Shown here piece by piece: positions 48,987 through 58,361 of a stretch of 64,000 nt of DNA. The DNA is taken from NCBI GenBank assembly GCA_016184005.1, contig JACPDL010000003.1, positions 1 through 64,000 of the forward strand, written 5' to 3'. Each line of letters begins with the position of its first letter. The first letter of the stretch is position 1. The DNA comes from Candidatus Aenigmatarchaeota archaeon (GTDB taxonomy: Archaea; Aenigmatarchaeota; Aenigmatarchaeia; GW2011-AR5). The translations under genes and the position numbers were made by a program. A model generated the notes under the pieces. It was not told the DNA's origin. It saw only the letters and a program-made list of their open reading frames with translations, and did not search any database.

Positions 48987-49631
48987 ATGCCTCAAGACAA
49001 AGAAACAGATCCAGATCTAGCAGATGATATGCTCTTCGGGCCACTAAGTGATTTTCTTCGCCTTGAAAGATCCAGCTTTGATGATGTTGTATGGGCAGCA
49101 TCAAATGGAAGTCCGTCGCAAAAAAGTGAAATAAAAAAGAAAAAAGATTTTTTCCAATATAAAGGCTTCGTTCTTGAAGCTTATGCCAAAAGAAAATTAA
49201 GAGAGTTCTCAAGAACCTGTGGATGTATTTTTGTACCAGCTGAGATTAAGGAAGGAAAGCTATCAGAAAGCGTCTTTTTCTCTATGGATGAATATGGGAA
49301 TACATATTTCTATCAAGATGGAGGGGCAATTGCAGAGATAGACGATATTTATGAGCTTAATGGTTCTTTGTCATGCCCTGTAATATTTGAGATAAGTTTT
49401 GCAATAATGCCACCTAAACCTTCAAGATCGTCTTTCAAAAGAGGCCTTGTAAAAGAAATCTACAAACAGCCTCCGTATTGTTGCAAAATAAGGCCGGCAA
49501 AAGTTGGAGAGGATGTCGGTTTAAGCAGGGGAGCATCTGATTATTACAGAAGAATACTGATTCCATCCTCCCCTGTATTCGTGGCTGTTTCTAGATACCT
49601 GTGGAAACAAGATGGCAATAATCCTATTTGA
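48987..49631 (+). CDS. Hypothetical 214-residue protein
   Basis: Starts MPQDKETDPDLADDMLFGPL with no membrane helix. Mixed alpha/beta, with CGCIFVPAEIKEG, YFYQDGGAIAEIDDIYE and SFAIMPPKPS. CFEISF-type strands and several lone Cys. Could be a nuclease-like fold, but no motif is clear. Convergent with the glycosylase gene (8-base overlap). Confidence 0.5.
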   Translation: MPQDKETDPDLADDMLFGPLSDFLRLERSSFDDVVWAASNGSPSQKSEIKKKKDFFQYKGFVLEAYAKRKLREFSRTCGCIFVPAEIKEGKLSESVFFSMDEYGNTYFYQDGGAIAEIDDIYELNGSLSCPVIFEISFAIMPPKPSRSSFKRGLVKEIYKQPPYCCKIRPAKVGEDVGLSRGASDYYRRILIPSSPVFVAVSRYLWKQDGNNPI

Positions 49632-50256
49632 AAACCTCTCCAGTCTCTTCTGACCAGAATAGAAGATCCAGTTCTGGAAAAGGTATGTTTATTCTGTCAG
49701 CGAATTCCTTCATCTTTTCTTCTATCTCCAAATATTTCTTGGGCGTCAGTGATTTAGGCAACGATTCTATTGCTCCGTGCTTCACTAAGTTCTTGAGAAT
49801 ATGCCTGTCAAGTATCGCTATATCTTCCCAATAACCGATATTGCGCAGGAAATGTGAGGCTTCCTTGTAGCCGAAGCCTTTGATGTTCTTTACCAGCCAT
49901 TCGCGCGCTTGCTTGGCATCGGAGAATTCATTCAGGTGCTTAGTTACATTTGAGCCGTTTAGAAATTTCCTGTTGTAGACAATATGCCTTGCTTTCGTGT
50001 GATGAAAACGTGCATATGCCTTGATGATCTTCTTTATCTGATTGACCTTACCAGAAAAAAGCACGTCGTGTGTTTGAAGCTTTTCTATAGCAACCCAGCA
50101 TCTGCGGCCATTCGATTGTGGGGTAAGCAAACAAAACGCAAGCTCGGCGAAAATTACATTGCCGTCTTTGTTGCGCACGTCTTTGAATTCTTTGAGCCTC
50201 TGTTTAATGACATTTTTCCTTTCCTTATATTGCTGGCGAAGATAAGAAACATCCAT
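49624..50256 (-). CDS. ogg: 8-oxoguanine DNA glycosylase/lyase (archaeal Ogg2-type)
   Basis: 210 residues from MDVSYLRQQYKERK. The HhH motif NIKGFGYKEASHFLRNIGY carries the catalytic Lys, followed by IAILDRHIL with the catalytic Asp (HhH-GPD). C-terminal FPELDLLFWSEETGEVFK is typical of archaeal Ogg2. Excises 8-oxoG. The upstream extension of the frame overlaps the NTP-pyrophosphohydrolase gene on the other strand and is disregarded. Confidence 0.88.
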   Translation of the reverse strand: MDVSYLRQQYKERKNVIKQRLKEFKDVRNKDGNVIFAELAFCLLTPQSNGRRCWVAIEKLQTHDVLFSGKVNQIKKIIKAYARFHHTKARHIVYNRKFLNGSNVTKHLNEFSDAKQAREWLVKNIKGFGYKEASHFLRNIGYWEDIAILDRHILKNLVKHGAIESLPKSLTPKKYLEIEEKMKEFADRINIPFPELDLLFWSEETGEVFK

Positions 50257-50307
50257 ATATTTGCATTTGCTGCAAAAGGATTTATTCCTAAAACACCAAC
50301 AATCATC

Positions 50308-50604
50308 ATGAAACTTGTCAGGGATAAGATACCAGAAATCATGAAAGAGAAAGGAAAACATCCAACCATTCACGTGGCGGAAGATGGTGAATATTGGCAG
50401 ATGCTCAAGGAAAAACTAAAAGAAGAAGCAGAAGAATTCTGGGGAAATGAAAACGTTGAGGAGCTTGCTGATATCTTAGAAGTGATTCACGCTATTTGCG
50501 AGTTTAATGGTACAGAAATGCAGAAAATCGAAGAAATGAGGAAGAAAAAAACTCAGAAAAGGGGGAGTTTCAAAAAAAGAATAATTCTTGATGAGACGAA
50601 GTAA
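50308..50604 (+). CDS. MazG/PRA-PH-like nucleotide pyrophosphohydrolase
   Basis: 98 residues from ATG 50308. MKLVRDKIPEIMKEKGKHP, LKEKLKEEAEEFWGNENVEE and LADILEVIHAICEFNG give the EExxE..ExxD all-alpha NTP-PPase pattern of PRA-PH/MazG proteins. It may cleave a non-canonical nucleotide or phosphoribosyl-ATP; no his gene is near, so a house-cleaning role is likelier. Next to a DNA-repair glycosylase. Confidence 0.82.
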   Translation: MKLVRDKIPEIMKEKGKHPTIHVAEDGEYWQMLKEKLKEEAEEFWGNENVEELADILEVIHAICEFNGTEMQKIEEMRKKKTQKRGSFKKRIILDETK

Positions 50605-50605
50605 A

Positions 50606-51748
50606 TCATTTCAAGAATTTTTCTATGCGATTCATTGCATGTTCTATCAGCCTGTAATCGGTGGCGAAAGAACAACGGATATAGCCTTCGCCGTTCTTGC
50701 CAAATTCACTGCCCGGCACGACGGCGACTTTGGCTTTTTTCAGCAGCGTATTGGCGAAGCGGAAGCTGTCTTTCGAGAAATTCCCGATGTTTGCGAATGC
50801 GTAGAAAGCGCCTTCAGGTTTCACTGTGTGCATGCCCAATTCATTAAGCCTTTTCACAATCAGATCGCGCCTTCTTCTGTATTCCTTTACCATAGCCTGC
50901 GTATATTTGCTGCTCATTTGGAGCGCTTTGGCGCCCACCATCTGTGATATTGTAGGCGCGCATATGGTGCTGTACATGTGGATCTTCGTCATTGCCTGCA
51001 CGATGTCTTTTGGCGCAATGCAGTAGCCTAAGCGATACCCGCACATAGCATAACTCTTCGAGAATGTCTGCAGGGTTATTGCATAGTCTTCCATCCCGTT
51101 CAGGCTTGCTAGGGATATGTGCTTCTTTCCATAGATTATCTTTTCGTAAGCCTCGTCGCTGAAAACATAGATATCGTATTCTACTGCAATATCCGCTATC
51201 TCTTCAAGCGTCTTCTTGCTCAGCACGTTTCCTGTCGGGTTTGCCGGCGAATTTATTATGAGTGCATGCGATTTCTTCCTGTCCGCTGCTTTCCTTATGT
51301 CATCGGGATCTATTTCCCATTTGTTCTTCTCGTGAAGCGTGAAAGGCACAGGAACGGCGTCAGTCAGCTCCACGCTTGGCGTGTAGCCAAGAAAACCCGG
51401 GTCTGGAATAAGCACCTGCTCATTGACATCAACCGTGCATTGCAGAGCAAGCATCAAAGCTTCCTGGCTGCCTGCTGCAACAACTATATTCTCCGGGCCG
51501 CAACGAATTTTATTTTCCTTTCCCAGCTTCTTTACAATCGCTTCCTTCAGTTCTTTCCTGCCGCCAGGCGGTGAATAATGGTTGAACTGCGCGAATTTTT
51601 TGGTCCATGCGACTATTGGCTTAGGCGCAGGAAAGTCCGGTTCGCCGGGACCCAGAGAAATGACATCCTTTCTCTGCACAGCTATCTCAAGCATCCTGCC
51701 GATGAGCGCCTCGGGCAGTTCGCGCTCGCGCTCTGAAACGTGCCTCAT
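50606..51748 (-). CDS. Class I/II PLP-dependent aminotransferase
   Basis: 380 residues. LGPGEPDFPAPKPIV, SPPGGRKELKEAI, AGSQEALMLAL, NSPANPTGNVL, SDEAYEKIIYG and TFSKSYAMCGYRLGY (PLP lysine in SKSYAM) are all present. Typical aspartate/aromatic aminotransferase of fold type I; substrate unresolved. Confidence 0.9.
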   Translation of the reverse strand: MRHVSERERELPEALIGRMLEIAVQRKDVISLGPGEPDFPAPKPIVAWTKKFAQFNHYSPPGGRKELKEAIVKKLGKENKIRCGPENIVVAAGSQEALMLALQCTVDVNEQVLIPDPGFLGYTPSVELTDAVPVPFTLHEKNKWEIDPDDIRKAADRKKSHALIINSPANPTGNVLSKKTLEEIADIAVEYDIYVFSDEAYEKIIYGKKHISLASLNGMEDYAITLQTFSKSYAMCGYRLGYCIAPKDIVQAMTKIHMYSTICAPTISQMVGAKALQMSSKYTQAMVKEYRRRRDLIVKRLNELGMHTVKPEGAFYAFANIGNFSKDSFRFANTLLKKAKVAVVPGSEFGKNGEGYIRCSFATDYRLIEHAMNRIEKFLK

Positions 51749-51751
51749 AAC

Positions 51752-51803
51752 AAATCCCTTTTCTTTAGGAAAGAAAAGGTCTTTGTAAACCCCAAAAGAA
51801 ATT
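51752..51803. repeat. ACAAATCCCTTTTCTT hairpin repeat, copy 3
   Basis: AACAAATCCCTTTTCTTT-agg-AAAGAAAAGG, then TCTTTGTAAACCCC and AAAAGAAATTC. Same sequence as the unit inside the SRP RNA (12756-12803). Located directly upstream of the aminotransferase start. Confidence 0.8.
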
Positions 51804-51853
51804 CAAGACCTTCTCTAAGGAATTAATTATCACGGTAGAATAAAAAGAACTAG

Positions 51854-52819
51854 TTAAGATATCTTTCTACGTTTTCCTTTTTCCAGCGCATCAAGTCGTT
51901 TCTGCATATCAGTTAATGTTTGCTCGGTACTGTATTGTCTTGTTTCTATCGTTTCGACCGCTTGCTTTAATACAGTCTGTCGGCCTGTCTCTTCAGCAAT
52001 TTGTCTGCGCATATTAGCTAACATCTCAGCCTCTTCCGCCTGTCTACTTCTCCTTCGAGCATCATATTCGGATCCTGCGAGCACTCCTGCCACTCCGACT
52101 GCTCCAAAGACTCCAAACAGAAGTGCATTATAAAGCCTGTCACGAGCATCCCCCAGTGGTTCGACAATTAATCTTAATGCGCGCTGGTTTTCTTCAGAGG
52201 AGAAATAAGCTTCAATTTTGTCAAGTTCTGCATAGAGTTGCCCGTTCAATTGCGTTTGATTTAAGTCGAGAGAACCATCAAAGTGCCGGAAAACAAATTC
52301 CTCGTTGCTTTCTCCTTTTGCTCTGTGCAATGTAGCCCTGTCCTTATTTGCAACCATTTTATTCATTTCGCGGAAAAGGGCGTTTCTTATTTCATGATAA
52401 GAAGCAAACTCTCCTTTTTCACCCCGTTTGGTGCCATCACTGAACAAGTAATTGTATACTCGCCATAATTCATCTTCTAATGCGTGTTTGGGATGTAAAC
52501 TATCAAAATATGTCGCCCCTAGTAATTTAGGGCGCATATCTTCTGTTCTATGCTCGATAAACCTTCTTGGGTCAGTCTCTGCAGCCACGTAAATTAATTC
52601 CTTGGCGTTCCACACGCCGTCTTCGCTGTATTTTGCCAGATTTCCTTTTATGTCCTGTGCAATCTCTGCCTTGGCAGCCATGTCGCGCGCTGCGATGTCG
52701 CCCCAGTTTCTTACTATAGGTACTGGATGGAAATAACCTCCTAATGCTGCAGCCCCTGCCACCGCAGTGACTGCTGCCGCCTTTCTGAGTTTCTGATAAA
52801 ATTTTTCCACGCCTTTCAC
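51854..52819 (-). CDS. Membrane-associated coiled-coil protein
   Basis: 321 residues. N-terminal hydrophobic segment (AAAVTAVAGAAALGGYF), a helical middle, a second membrane stretch (LLFGVFGAVGVAGVLAG) and a C-terminal coiled coil (LKQAVETIETRQYSTEQTLT; MQKRLDALEKGKRRK). No family recognised. MKGVEKFYQK is not a pilin leader: the helix is preceded by many charges. Confidence 0.55.
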   Translation of the reverse strand: MKGVEKFYQKLRKAAAVTAVAGAAALGGYFHPVPIVRNWGDIAARDMAAKAEIAQDIKGNLAKYSEDGVWNAKELIYVAAETDPRRFIEHRTEDMRPKLLGATYFDSLHPKHALEDELWRVYNYLFSDGTKRGEKGEFASYHEIRNALFREMNKMVANKDRATLHRAKGESNEEFVFRHFDGSLDLNQTQLNGQLYAELDKIEAYFSSEENQRALRLIVEPLGDARDRLYNALLFGVFGAVGVAGVLAGSEYDARRRSRQAEEAEMLANMRRQIAEETGRQTVLKQAVETIETRQYSTEQTLTDMQKRLDALEKGKRRKIS

Positions 52820-52903
52820 CCAGTTATCTTATGCTTGCAATACCTAAGCAGAAAATCTATTAAAAACAGCACAATGAATCTTGTGTAATTGATTCGTGAT
52901 TGT

Positions 52904-53428
52904 TCACAGCCATTTCTCGTCTTCAACGCCCTTCCTCTTGTTCGCTGCGCGCGCCAGAACAAAGAATAAGTCAGAAAGGCGGTTGATATAGACAAAAACA
53001 TAGTTATTGAGCTCCTCATGCGCCTTCAGCGCCACTATGGACCGCTCAGCGCGCCTGCAAATTGTTCTGCAGATGTGCAATACAGCGGCTTCTCTTGATC
53101 CTCCGGGAAGGATGAACCTGTTAAGCGGTTCCAGTTCGCTTTCAAGCCTAGAAATATAATCTTCAAGCCTTTTCACATCGTCGTGGATTATCCTTTGGCG
53201 CTTTTCAGCGATATCAAGAGGCGTTGCGACATCGGCGCCGGCAACAAAAAGGTCCCGCTGCACTTCTTTCAGTATCTGTCTTATTTCACCGCCATCGAAG
53301 CCTGAAACAGCCAGGCCGACGAATGAATTCAATTCGTCCAGTGTGCCTATAACGCCGATGCGCACAGAGTCTTTCCGCGTTCGCCTGCCGTAAAGGCTTG
53401 TCTCTTCCTTGTCCTGGAAAATTTTCAT
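52904..53428 (-). CDS. ATP:cob(I)alamin adenosyltransferase (PduO type)
   Basis: 174 residues from MKIFQDKEETSLYGRRTRKD. DELNSFVGLA and FILPGGSREAAVLHICRTIC with RRAER are the PduO-type ATP- and cobalamin-binding motifs. It makes adenosylcobalamin, the cofactor required by the ribonucleotide reductase at 55870. Confidence 0.9.
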   Translation of the reverse strand: MKIFQDKEETSLYGRRTRKDSVRIGVIGTLDELNSFVGLAVSGFDGGEIRQILKEVQRDLFVAGADVATPLDIAEKRQRIIHDDVKRLEDYISRLESELEPLNRFILPGGSREAAVLHICRTICRRAERSIVALKAHEELNNYVFVYINRLSDLFFVLARAANKRKGVEDEKWL

Positions 53429-53457
53429 GATTGCTATACACACAGAAAGCATAAAAG

Positions 53458-53691
53458 ATGAAAAAAGAAGATAGAATAGTGTTGGATTATAGATTAACAG
53501 TTTTTGATCAGGACGGTATAGATGTTTACACTTTACAATTTTCAGAGGCAGAATTTCAAACCCGCATTGGACATGGAGAATTCGTTCCAGTTAACGGCGA
53601 CACATACAGATGGGGATTTTTATGCTGCAAACTGAAAGACTATAAACCATATCAGTTTGAATCAATTAACTCTAAAGCCATCCAATGTTAA
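53458..53691 (+). CDS. Hypothetical 77-residue protein
   Basis: MKKEDRIVLDYRLTVFDQDG followed by VYTLQFSEAEFQTRI and a C-terminal FESINSKAIQC. Strand-rich, single domain, no family. Upstream sequence is the divergent 30-base gap with the cobalamin adenosyltransferase gene. Confidence 0.5.
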   Translation: MKKEDRIVLDYRLTVFDQDGIDVYTLQFSEAEFQTRIGHGEFVPVNGDTYRWGFLCCKLKDYKPYQFESINSKAIQC

Positions 53692-53718
53692 TGGTTTAAA
53701 CATGTATTGTGGTGCATT

Positions 53719-54879
53719 ATGTCTTTCCGCGAAATACTTTCTATGCCGGGCATGAAGCCTGTATTGTTCAGTTTATTCATTGCGAGTTTGGGTTTCGGCA
53801 TTATCCTGCCCATACTGCCTTTCTATGCGCTCTCTCTGGGCGCAGAGCCATTCCAGCTCGGTATGCTTACAGCCACCTTCGCATTGATGAGCTTAATCTT
53901 TGCACCTTTTCTAGGCAGATTGGCTGAAAAGAAAGGAAGAAAAAATGTTATTCTTGTCTGCATGGCAGGCTATGCACTTTCTTATCTGCTGTTCACATTT
54001 ACAAATTCGCTTGCGATGGCTTTTGTTGCGCGCGGCTTGCAGGGATTCTTTACAGCAGGCATCATGACAGCATGCGTCTCTCTTATCACAGATATGAGCA
54101 GCGAAAGCCAGAGGGGCAAAGCAATGGGGCTTTTTGGCATGACGTTTTCCCTTGGATTCATAATGGGTCCTGCTATCGGAGGATTCGCAGCTGCCATTTC
54201 AGTCCAAACAGCTTTCCTGCTTGCTGCCGTGCTCTCAATTGTTGGCATTGCCTATGTTCACAGCCGGTTAAGAGAACCGCCAATGAAAGACGCCGATATA
54301 GTCCAGAAAGAGGTGTCCATGCTTACACACATCTCATCCCCTCTTCTTTTGATTTTCATGTCGGTTTTCATGGTAACTTTCATGATAGGCGGGATGGAAG
54401 CGACATTGGCGTTATACACATCTGAGAAATTGAGCTTCACTTCAGCCGAAGTGGGCTTGATTTTCACTTTCATAGGATCAGTAGTCATGATCGTCCAATA
54501 CCTTGGCGGAAGCCTTGTAAACAAAGTAGGCGAAATAAGGCTTATCCAACTGGGTCTGGCTCTTTCAGGCCTTGGTTTCTTCCTGCTCGTTTTTGCAAGC
54601 AACTGGGTTTCCCTGCTCGTGCCCGTTGCAATATTCGTAACGGGCAACGCAATAGTCTTCCCTTCAGCAAACTCATTGCTGTCAAAGAAAGCAACGGGCG
54701 ACAGGGGCGCCGTGCTCGGGCTTGCCACTTCTTTTAGGTCTTTAGGCCAGTTCGTCGGACCCTTGCTGGCTGGATTCCTGTACGGGATAAATCACAGCTA
54801 TGCATTCCTGGGGCTTGCAGTAGTTATATTGGTGTATTTTGCGGTCTTCTCAATTATATCCATGAAGAAGCTGAAGTGA
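53719..54879 (+). CDS. Major facilitator superfamily transporter
   Basis: 386 residues from MSFREILSMPG, about 12 membrane helices. GRLAEKKGRKNVILV (loop 2-3, the MFS G-x-x-x-D/E-R/K signature variant) and MGPAIGGFAA/FVGPLLAGFLYG (antiporter motif C-like) suggest a drug/proton antiporter of the DHA1 kind. Substrate not deducible. Confidence 0.85.
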   Translation: MSFREILSMPGMKPVLFSLFIASLGFGIILPILPFYALSLGAEPFQLGMLTATFALMSLIFAPFLGRLAEKKGRKNVILVCMAGYALSYLLFTFTNSLAMAFVARGLQGFFTAGIMTACVSLITDMSSESQRGKAMGLFGMTFSLGFIMGPAIGGFAAAISVQTAFLLAAVLSIVGIAYVHSRLREPPMKDADIVQKEVSMLTHISSPLLLIFMSVFMVTFMIGGMEATLALYTSEKLSFTSAEVGLIFTFIGSVVMIVQYLGGSLVNKVGEIRLIQLGLALSGLGFFLLVFASNWVSLLVPVAIFVTGNAIVFPSANSLLSKKATGDRGAVLGLATSFRSLGQFVGPLLAGFLYGINHSYAFLGLAVVILVYFAVFSIISMKKLK

Positions 54880-54939
54880 TTTTTATTAGATTCTCAAAAA
54901 AAGTATTTGTATTTAACCTTGTCATTAATAACAAAAACT

Positions 54940-55467
54940 ATGTCAGACGACATAGAAGCAAGATATCAAGAAGCTAAACGCTCTATTGAATCCTATGTTA
55001 GCGTGTTAAGACGAGATGCACATTTAATCCATGGCGATTTATCTAGAAGATACGACAGGAATCCTTTTCTTGGAACAGAATTGGAATTTATTCCTCAAGC
55101 CTATCGTGAAGACAGAGCTGCTGCTGATTTTATCAGACTTCATGGTTCGGATGAAATAACAGGTTGGGAAACAGCAAGTCTTCTCGCCACAGAAGTTGGA
55201 GTTCTCCAGTATGCAGAAGATCCGCAAGGCAAATGGTTTCATGTTAGTCGCAACGTGCCGGAAAGAATGTTAACTCATGAATTAACAATGAATTGCACGA
55301 ATTTTCATGCTTTTAAGAATATTTTAAGATTTGGACCTGCATATTATGATCCTCACAAATTCATAGCAACTTATACTTTTCCTCCTGGTCGAGAGGATAA
55401 TGCTTGGCAAACTTATTATGCTGCAGAAATGATGCCAGGTGTTTCTGTGAGCATGGAAACTAGATAA
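54940..55467 (+). CDS. Hypothetical soluble protein
   Basis: 175 residues from MSDDIEARYQEAKRSIES. Notable FLGTELEFIPQAYREDRAAA and HVSRNVPERMLTHELTMNC; no family recognised. The promoter candidate is a TATTTAACC-rich stretch 30 bases upstream. Convergent with the next gene. Confidence 0.5.
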   Translation: MSDDIEARYQEAKRSIESYVSVLRRDAHLIHGDLSRRYDRNPFLGTELEFIPQAYREDRAAADFIRLHGSDEITGWETASLLATEVGVLQYAEDPQGKWFHVSRNVPERMLTHELTMNCTNFHAFKNILRFGPAYYDPHKFIATYTFPPGREDNAWQTYYAAEMMPGVSVSMETR

Positions 55468-55479
55468 CTTAGTTAAGAA

Positions 55480-55791
55480 TCAATTCTGAGAGTAAGCTAT
55501 GCCTCTTCCGCCTGTTTGCTCACTGACTAGAAATCTCAAGTGGGCTTTGCCTTCTTCTGTTTGTAACTCAGCATCAAATCGTACACCTGCAAAAGAGCCC
55601 AAGACATCATATTTCCATACTGTAGAAACAATGCCTTCGTAATCTCCACCTTTAACTTCCCTTTCGCCTTCTTTCCTAAGGTACATTCCTGTTGCATGAT
55701 AGACTAGCTCTTCTCTGCTTTCTTCAGAAATTGCCGTACTTGTAGATAGAAAAGTAACGCCCCATCTAAAACCACGATTATTAACAGACAT
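55480..55791 (-). CDS. Hypothetical 103-residue beta-rich protein
   Basis: MSVNNRGFRWGVTFLSTSTA; alternating strands (GSFAGVRFDAELQTEEGKAH; LRFLVSEQTGGRGIAYSQN). No family. Upstream sequence contains TTATTTAAAC, a TATA-like element at about 25 bases. Confidence 0.45.
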   Translation of the reverse strand: MSVNNRGFRWGVTFLSTSTAISEESREELVYHATGMYLRKEGEREVKGGDYEGIVSTVWKYDVLGSFAGVRFDAELQTEEGKAHLRFLVSEQTGGRGIAYSQN

Positions 55792-55869
55792 TTTTCTATC
55801 GTTGACAGTTATTTATTTAAACTTATCAGTAGTGACATGATTTCTAAAGAAACAAAAAAGTCTGCGCAT

Positions 55870-58146
55870 TTATGCGCAAATACCCCAGCCGCACTCTACG
55901 CAGGTGACGCAGCCTTCCTTGTGCTCGACAGCGCCTGTGCAGCTCGGACATTCGGTCACTGTGTGCTTGTTTACTGCGCCGCCTACTGGAACACGTATCA
56001 TCGGCTTCTCTATTGCTTCGATAGGGATAGCCAGTTCTTGTTCCTTCTTCTCTTCCTTTGCCAGATGCAGGACTTCCTTCACTCTTGAGCCGCTCCTGTA
56101 GACTGTCAATGACTTGCAGCCAAGCTGCCAGCCGAGGATGTACGCATCGCTCACGTCTTCTTTCGTAGCGTCGTTAGGGAAGTTGCATGTTTTTGATATG
56201 CTGTTGTCTATGTTCTTTTGGAATGCAGCCTGCATCCTTACATGGTCCTCGGGCCTGATGTCAAGCGCAACTACAAAGATTTTCTTCAGGTCTTCCGGGA
56301 GATCAATGCCCTGTACGCTTCCATGCTCCTCTACCTGCTTCATGATTTCATCTGAATAAAGCCCGCGGTCTTTCAACGCTTTCTCGAGGTGCCGGTTCAG
56401 GTAGGAAAGCGACTGGCCGCCCATTATGTTTGATTTCCTGTAGGCAAGGGCGAAATAAGGTTCTATTCCGCTTGCGCAGTCACATATCATGCTTATTGAT
56501 CCAGTGGGCTGCACTGTTGTCAGCGCCGCGTTCCGCATCTTTATGCCCTGCCGTCCATAGATGCTTTGCTTCCAGTTAGGAAAGCTGCCCTTCTCTTCTG
56601 CAAGCTCACTGGACATTTCATGCGCCGCGTCGTTAATGAATTTTACAACCTTCTCGGCTGTGTCGAAACCTTCTTGCGTGTCATAGCCTATGCCCAACCG
56701 TATCAGCATATCAGCAAAACCCATTACGCCAAGGCCGATTCTTCTGTTACTTCTGAAGGTCTTGTTCACCTTTTCTACAGGAAAGTCTGTAAGGTCTATT
56801 ACATTGTCAAGCATTCTTACTGAATGACGCGTAACGTATCTGAGCCTCTCCCAGTCTACCTGGCCATCTTTAACGAATTTGTCAAGGTTTATGGATCCGA
56901 GATTGCACACGTCGCCGTCGTGGAGAAATTGTTCGCCGCACGGATTGCAGGCCTCTATAGGTCCAAGCTGTGGCAGGGGGTTTGTCTTGTTCACGTTGTC
57001 TATAAAGATTACTCCAGGCTCCCCGTTGTTCCACGCAGCACCTATTATCTCTTCCATTATTTCCCTTGCTGTCATGGTCTCTTCTTTTATGTCAAGCACT
57101 GTTCCGTATTCGTCTCTAATGATCCTTCGTGGTTTCATCTCCATTCCACGCCATTCGCACATCCAGGGCGAAGGCGCGTTGTTCATGACTTTCTCCATGA
57201 AGCCGTCTGTAAGCGCGACTGAGATGTTGAAATTCCTTATGTCTCCTTCACGTGCCTTGCAATGAATGAACTCCAGCACGTCAGGGTGCGTGACTTTCAT
57301 GACAGCCATGTTTGCTCCATGCCTGCCCTGCTGTTTGATAACTCCAAAGGACGCATCATAAACGCGCAGGAAAGATACAGGACCGGACGCTACCCCGCGC
57401 GAGCGTACAGCGCGCCTGCCAGCCGGCCTAAGCAAATGGAATGGGAATCCAAGACCAGAACCGGCCTGTTGCAGCAAGCATGCTTCCTTGAGCGTCTCAA
57501 AAATGTCGTCCATGCTGTCTTCCATGTGCAGCACGATGCAATTGGAAACAAGCCTGGTGGGTGCTCCTGCATTTGTGAGTGTCCTTCCTGCTGGAAGGAA
57601 TTCCAGACTGCTCATGACTTCCCTGAATTCCTGCTGAAGCTTAGAAATCTTTTTCTGGTTGGCGCCATATTTCTTCTCCACTGTAGCTAGCGCTTTAGCT
57701 ACGCGCTCAAACATCTCTTCAGGCGATTCAAGCACGTTGCCGTCATTGTCTTGTATAAGATATCGTCCTGCAAGAACACGCAATGCATTCAAACTAAGAT
57801 CCTTGTACATTCTTGTGAAGCGGCCGCCTAGTATCCTCTTGGCTTCGTCCCTGATCTTCATCCTTTCCTGCCTATAAATTATATAGTGCTTTGCTGTCAA
57901 GGCGTGGCCGTTATCGATGAGTACCTTTTCAACAACGTCCTGGACTTCCTCAACAGTAGGAATATAATTGCGCTGCTTTGATGCCCTGTTCTCAAGAACC
58001 TTGATAACCTTCTCGGCCAGTTCTTCTGCGAGTTTAATGTCCTTGCCCCCGACAGACTGAGCCGCCGAGAATATAGCCCCAACTATCTTTCTCTTGTTAA
58101 AGGCCACCATTTTTCCGTCTCTTTTCATTATCTCCTTTGTCTTCAT
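55870..58146 (-). CDS. nrdJ: Adenosylcobalamin-dependent (class II) ribonucleotide reductase
   Basis: 758 residues from MKTKEIMKRDGKMV. ATP-cone (2-95), then the catalytic barrel: LVSNCIVLHMEDS, NACNPCGEQ-type IEACNPCGEQFLHDGDVCNL, and TVQPTGSISMICDCASGIEP. The C-terminal Cys-rich tail (CPSCTGAVEHKEGCVTCVEC) is the redox-shuttle tail of NrdJ. Reduces ribonucleotides using adenosylcobalamin; the adenosyltransferase lies at 52904 and the repressor NrdR directly upstream. Confidence 0.94.
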   Translation of the reverse strand: MKTKEIMKRDGKMVAFNKRKIVGAIFSAAQSVGGKDIKLAEELAEKVIKVLENRASKQRNYIPTVEEVQDVVEKVLIDNGHALTAKHYIIYRQERMKIRDEAKRILGGRFTRMYKDLSLNALRVLAGRYLIQDNDGNVLESPEEMFERVAKALATVEKKYGANQKKISKLQQEFREVMSSLEFLPAGRTLTNAGAPTRLVSNCIVLHMEDSMDDIFETLKEACLLQQAGSGLGFPFHLLRPAGRRAVRSRGVASGPVSFLRVYDASFGVIKQQGRHGANMAVMKVTHPDVLEFIHCKAREGDIRNFNISVALTDGFMEKVMNNAPSPWMCEWRGMEMKPRRIIRDEYGTVLDIKEETMTAREIMEEIIGAAWNNGEPGVIFIDNVNKTNPLPQLGPIEACNPCGEQFLHDGDVCNLGSINLDKFVKDGQVDWERLRYVTRHSVRMLDNVIDLTDFPVEKVNKTFRSNRRIGLGVMGFADMLIRLGIGYDTQEGFDTAEKVVKFINDAAHEMSSELAEEKGSFPNWKQSIYGRQGIKMRNAALTTVQPTGSISMICDCASGIEPYFALAYRKSNIMGGQSLSYLNRHLEKALKDRGLYSDEIMKQVEEHGSVQGIDLPEDLKKIFVVALDIRPEDHVRMQAAFQKNIDNSISKTCNFPNDATKEDVSDAYILGWQLGCKSLTVYRSGSRVKEVLHLAKEEKKEQELAIPIEAIEKPMIRVPVGGAVNKHTVTECPSCTGAVEHKEGCVTCVECGWGICA

Positions 58147-58197
58147 GCCTTCCACCCCTCATATTTTATTGCCTTGATCTTGTTTTCAGTTTCCAGC

Positions 58198-58253
58198 ATT
58201 AATAGGAACCCAGCATATTACGTTTATTTAATCGGTTCCTATTACCTCCGATT
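58198..58253. repeat. GGTTCCTATT-ending inverted repeat
   Basis: AATAGGAACC and GGTTCCTATT enclose CAGCATATTACGTTTATTTAA, followed by ACCTCCG. Same core and right end as 10087-10140. The arms differ (CAGAACC there, AGGAACC here) but pair in each copy. Confidence 0.6.
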
Positions 58254-58273
58254 CAATAATGCAGGAATATATC

Positions 58274-58361
58274 CTGAAGGACATAAGTTTTCAGACAAAT
58301 TACAATGTCCTTCAGATACACCAAAGACATTAATTGTACGAATAATTAATGTCTTTCAGTA
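58274..58361. other. Two strong stem-loops in the nrdR-nrdJ gap
   Basis: CTGAAGGACAT pairs with ATGTCCTTCAG (11 bp), and AAAGACATTAATT with AATTAATGTCTTT (13 bp). Both are directly upstream of nrdJ and downstream of nrdR; they may control nrdJ expression or be another palindromic element. The spacing and TCCT/GAT ends are reminiscent of the IS200/IS605-like copies, but the inner hairpins are missing. Confidence 0.45.

Noticed and set aside
49984-50307. N-terminal extension of the MazG-like protein
   Set aside because: It is antisense to the glycosylase gene and out of character; the MKLVRDKIPEI start gives the normal family length.
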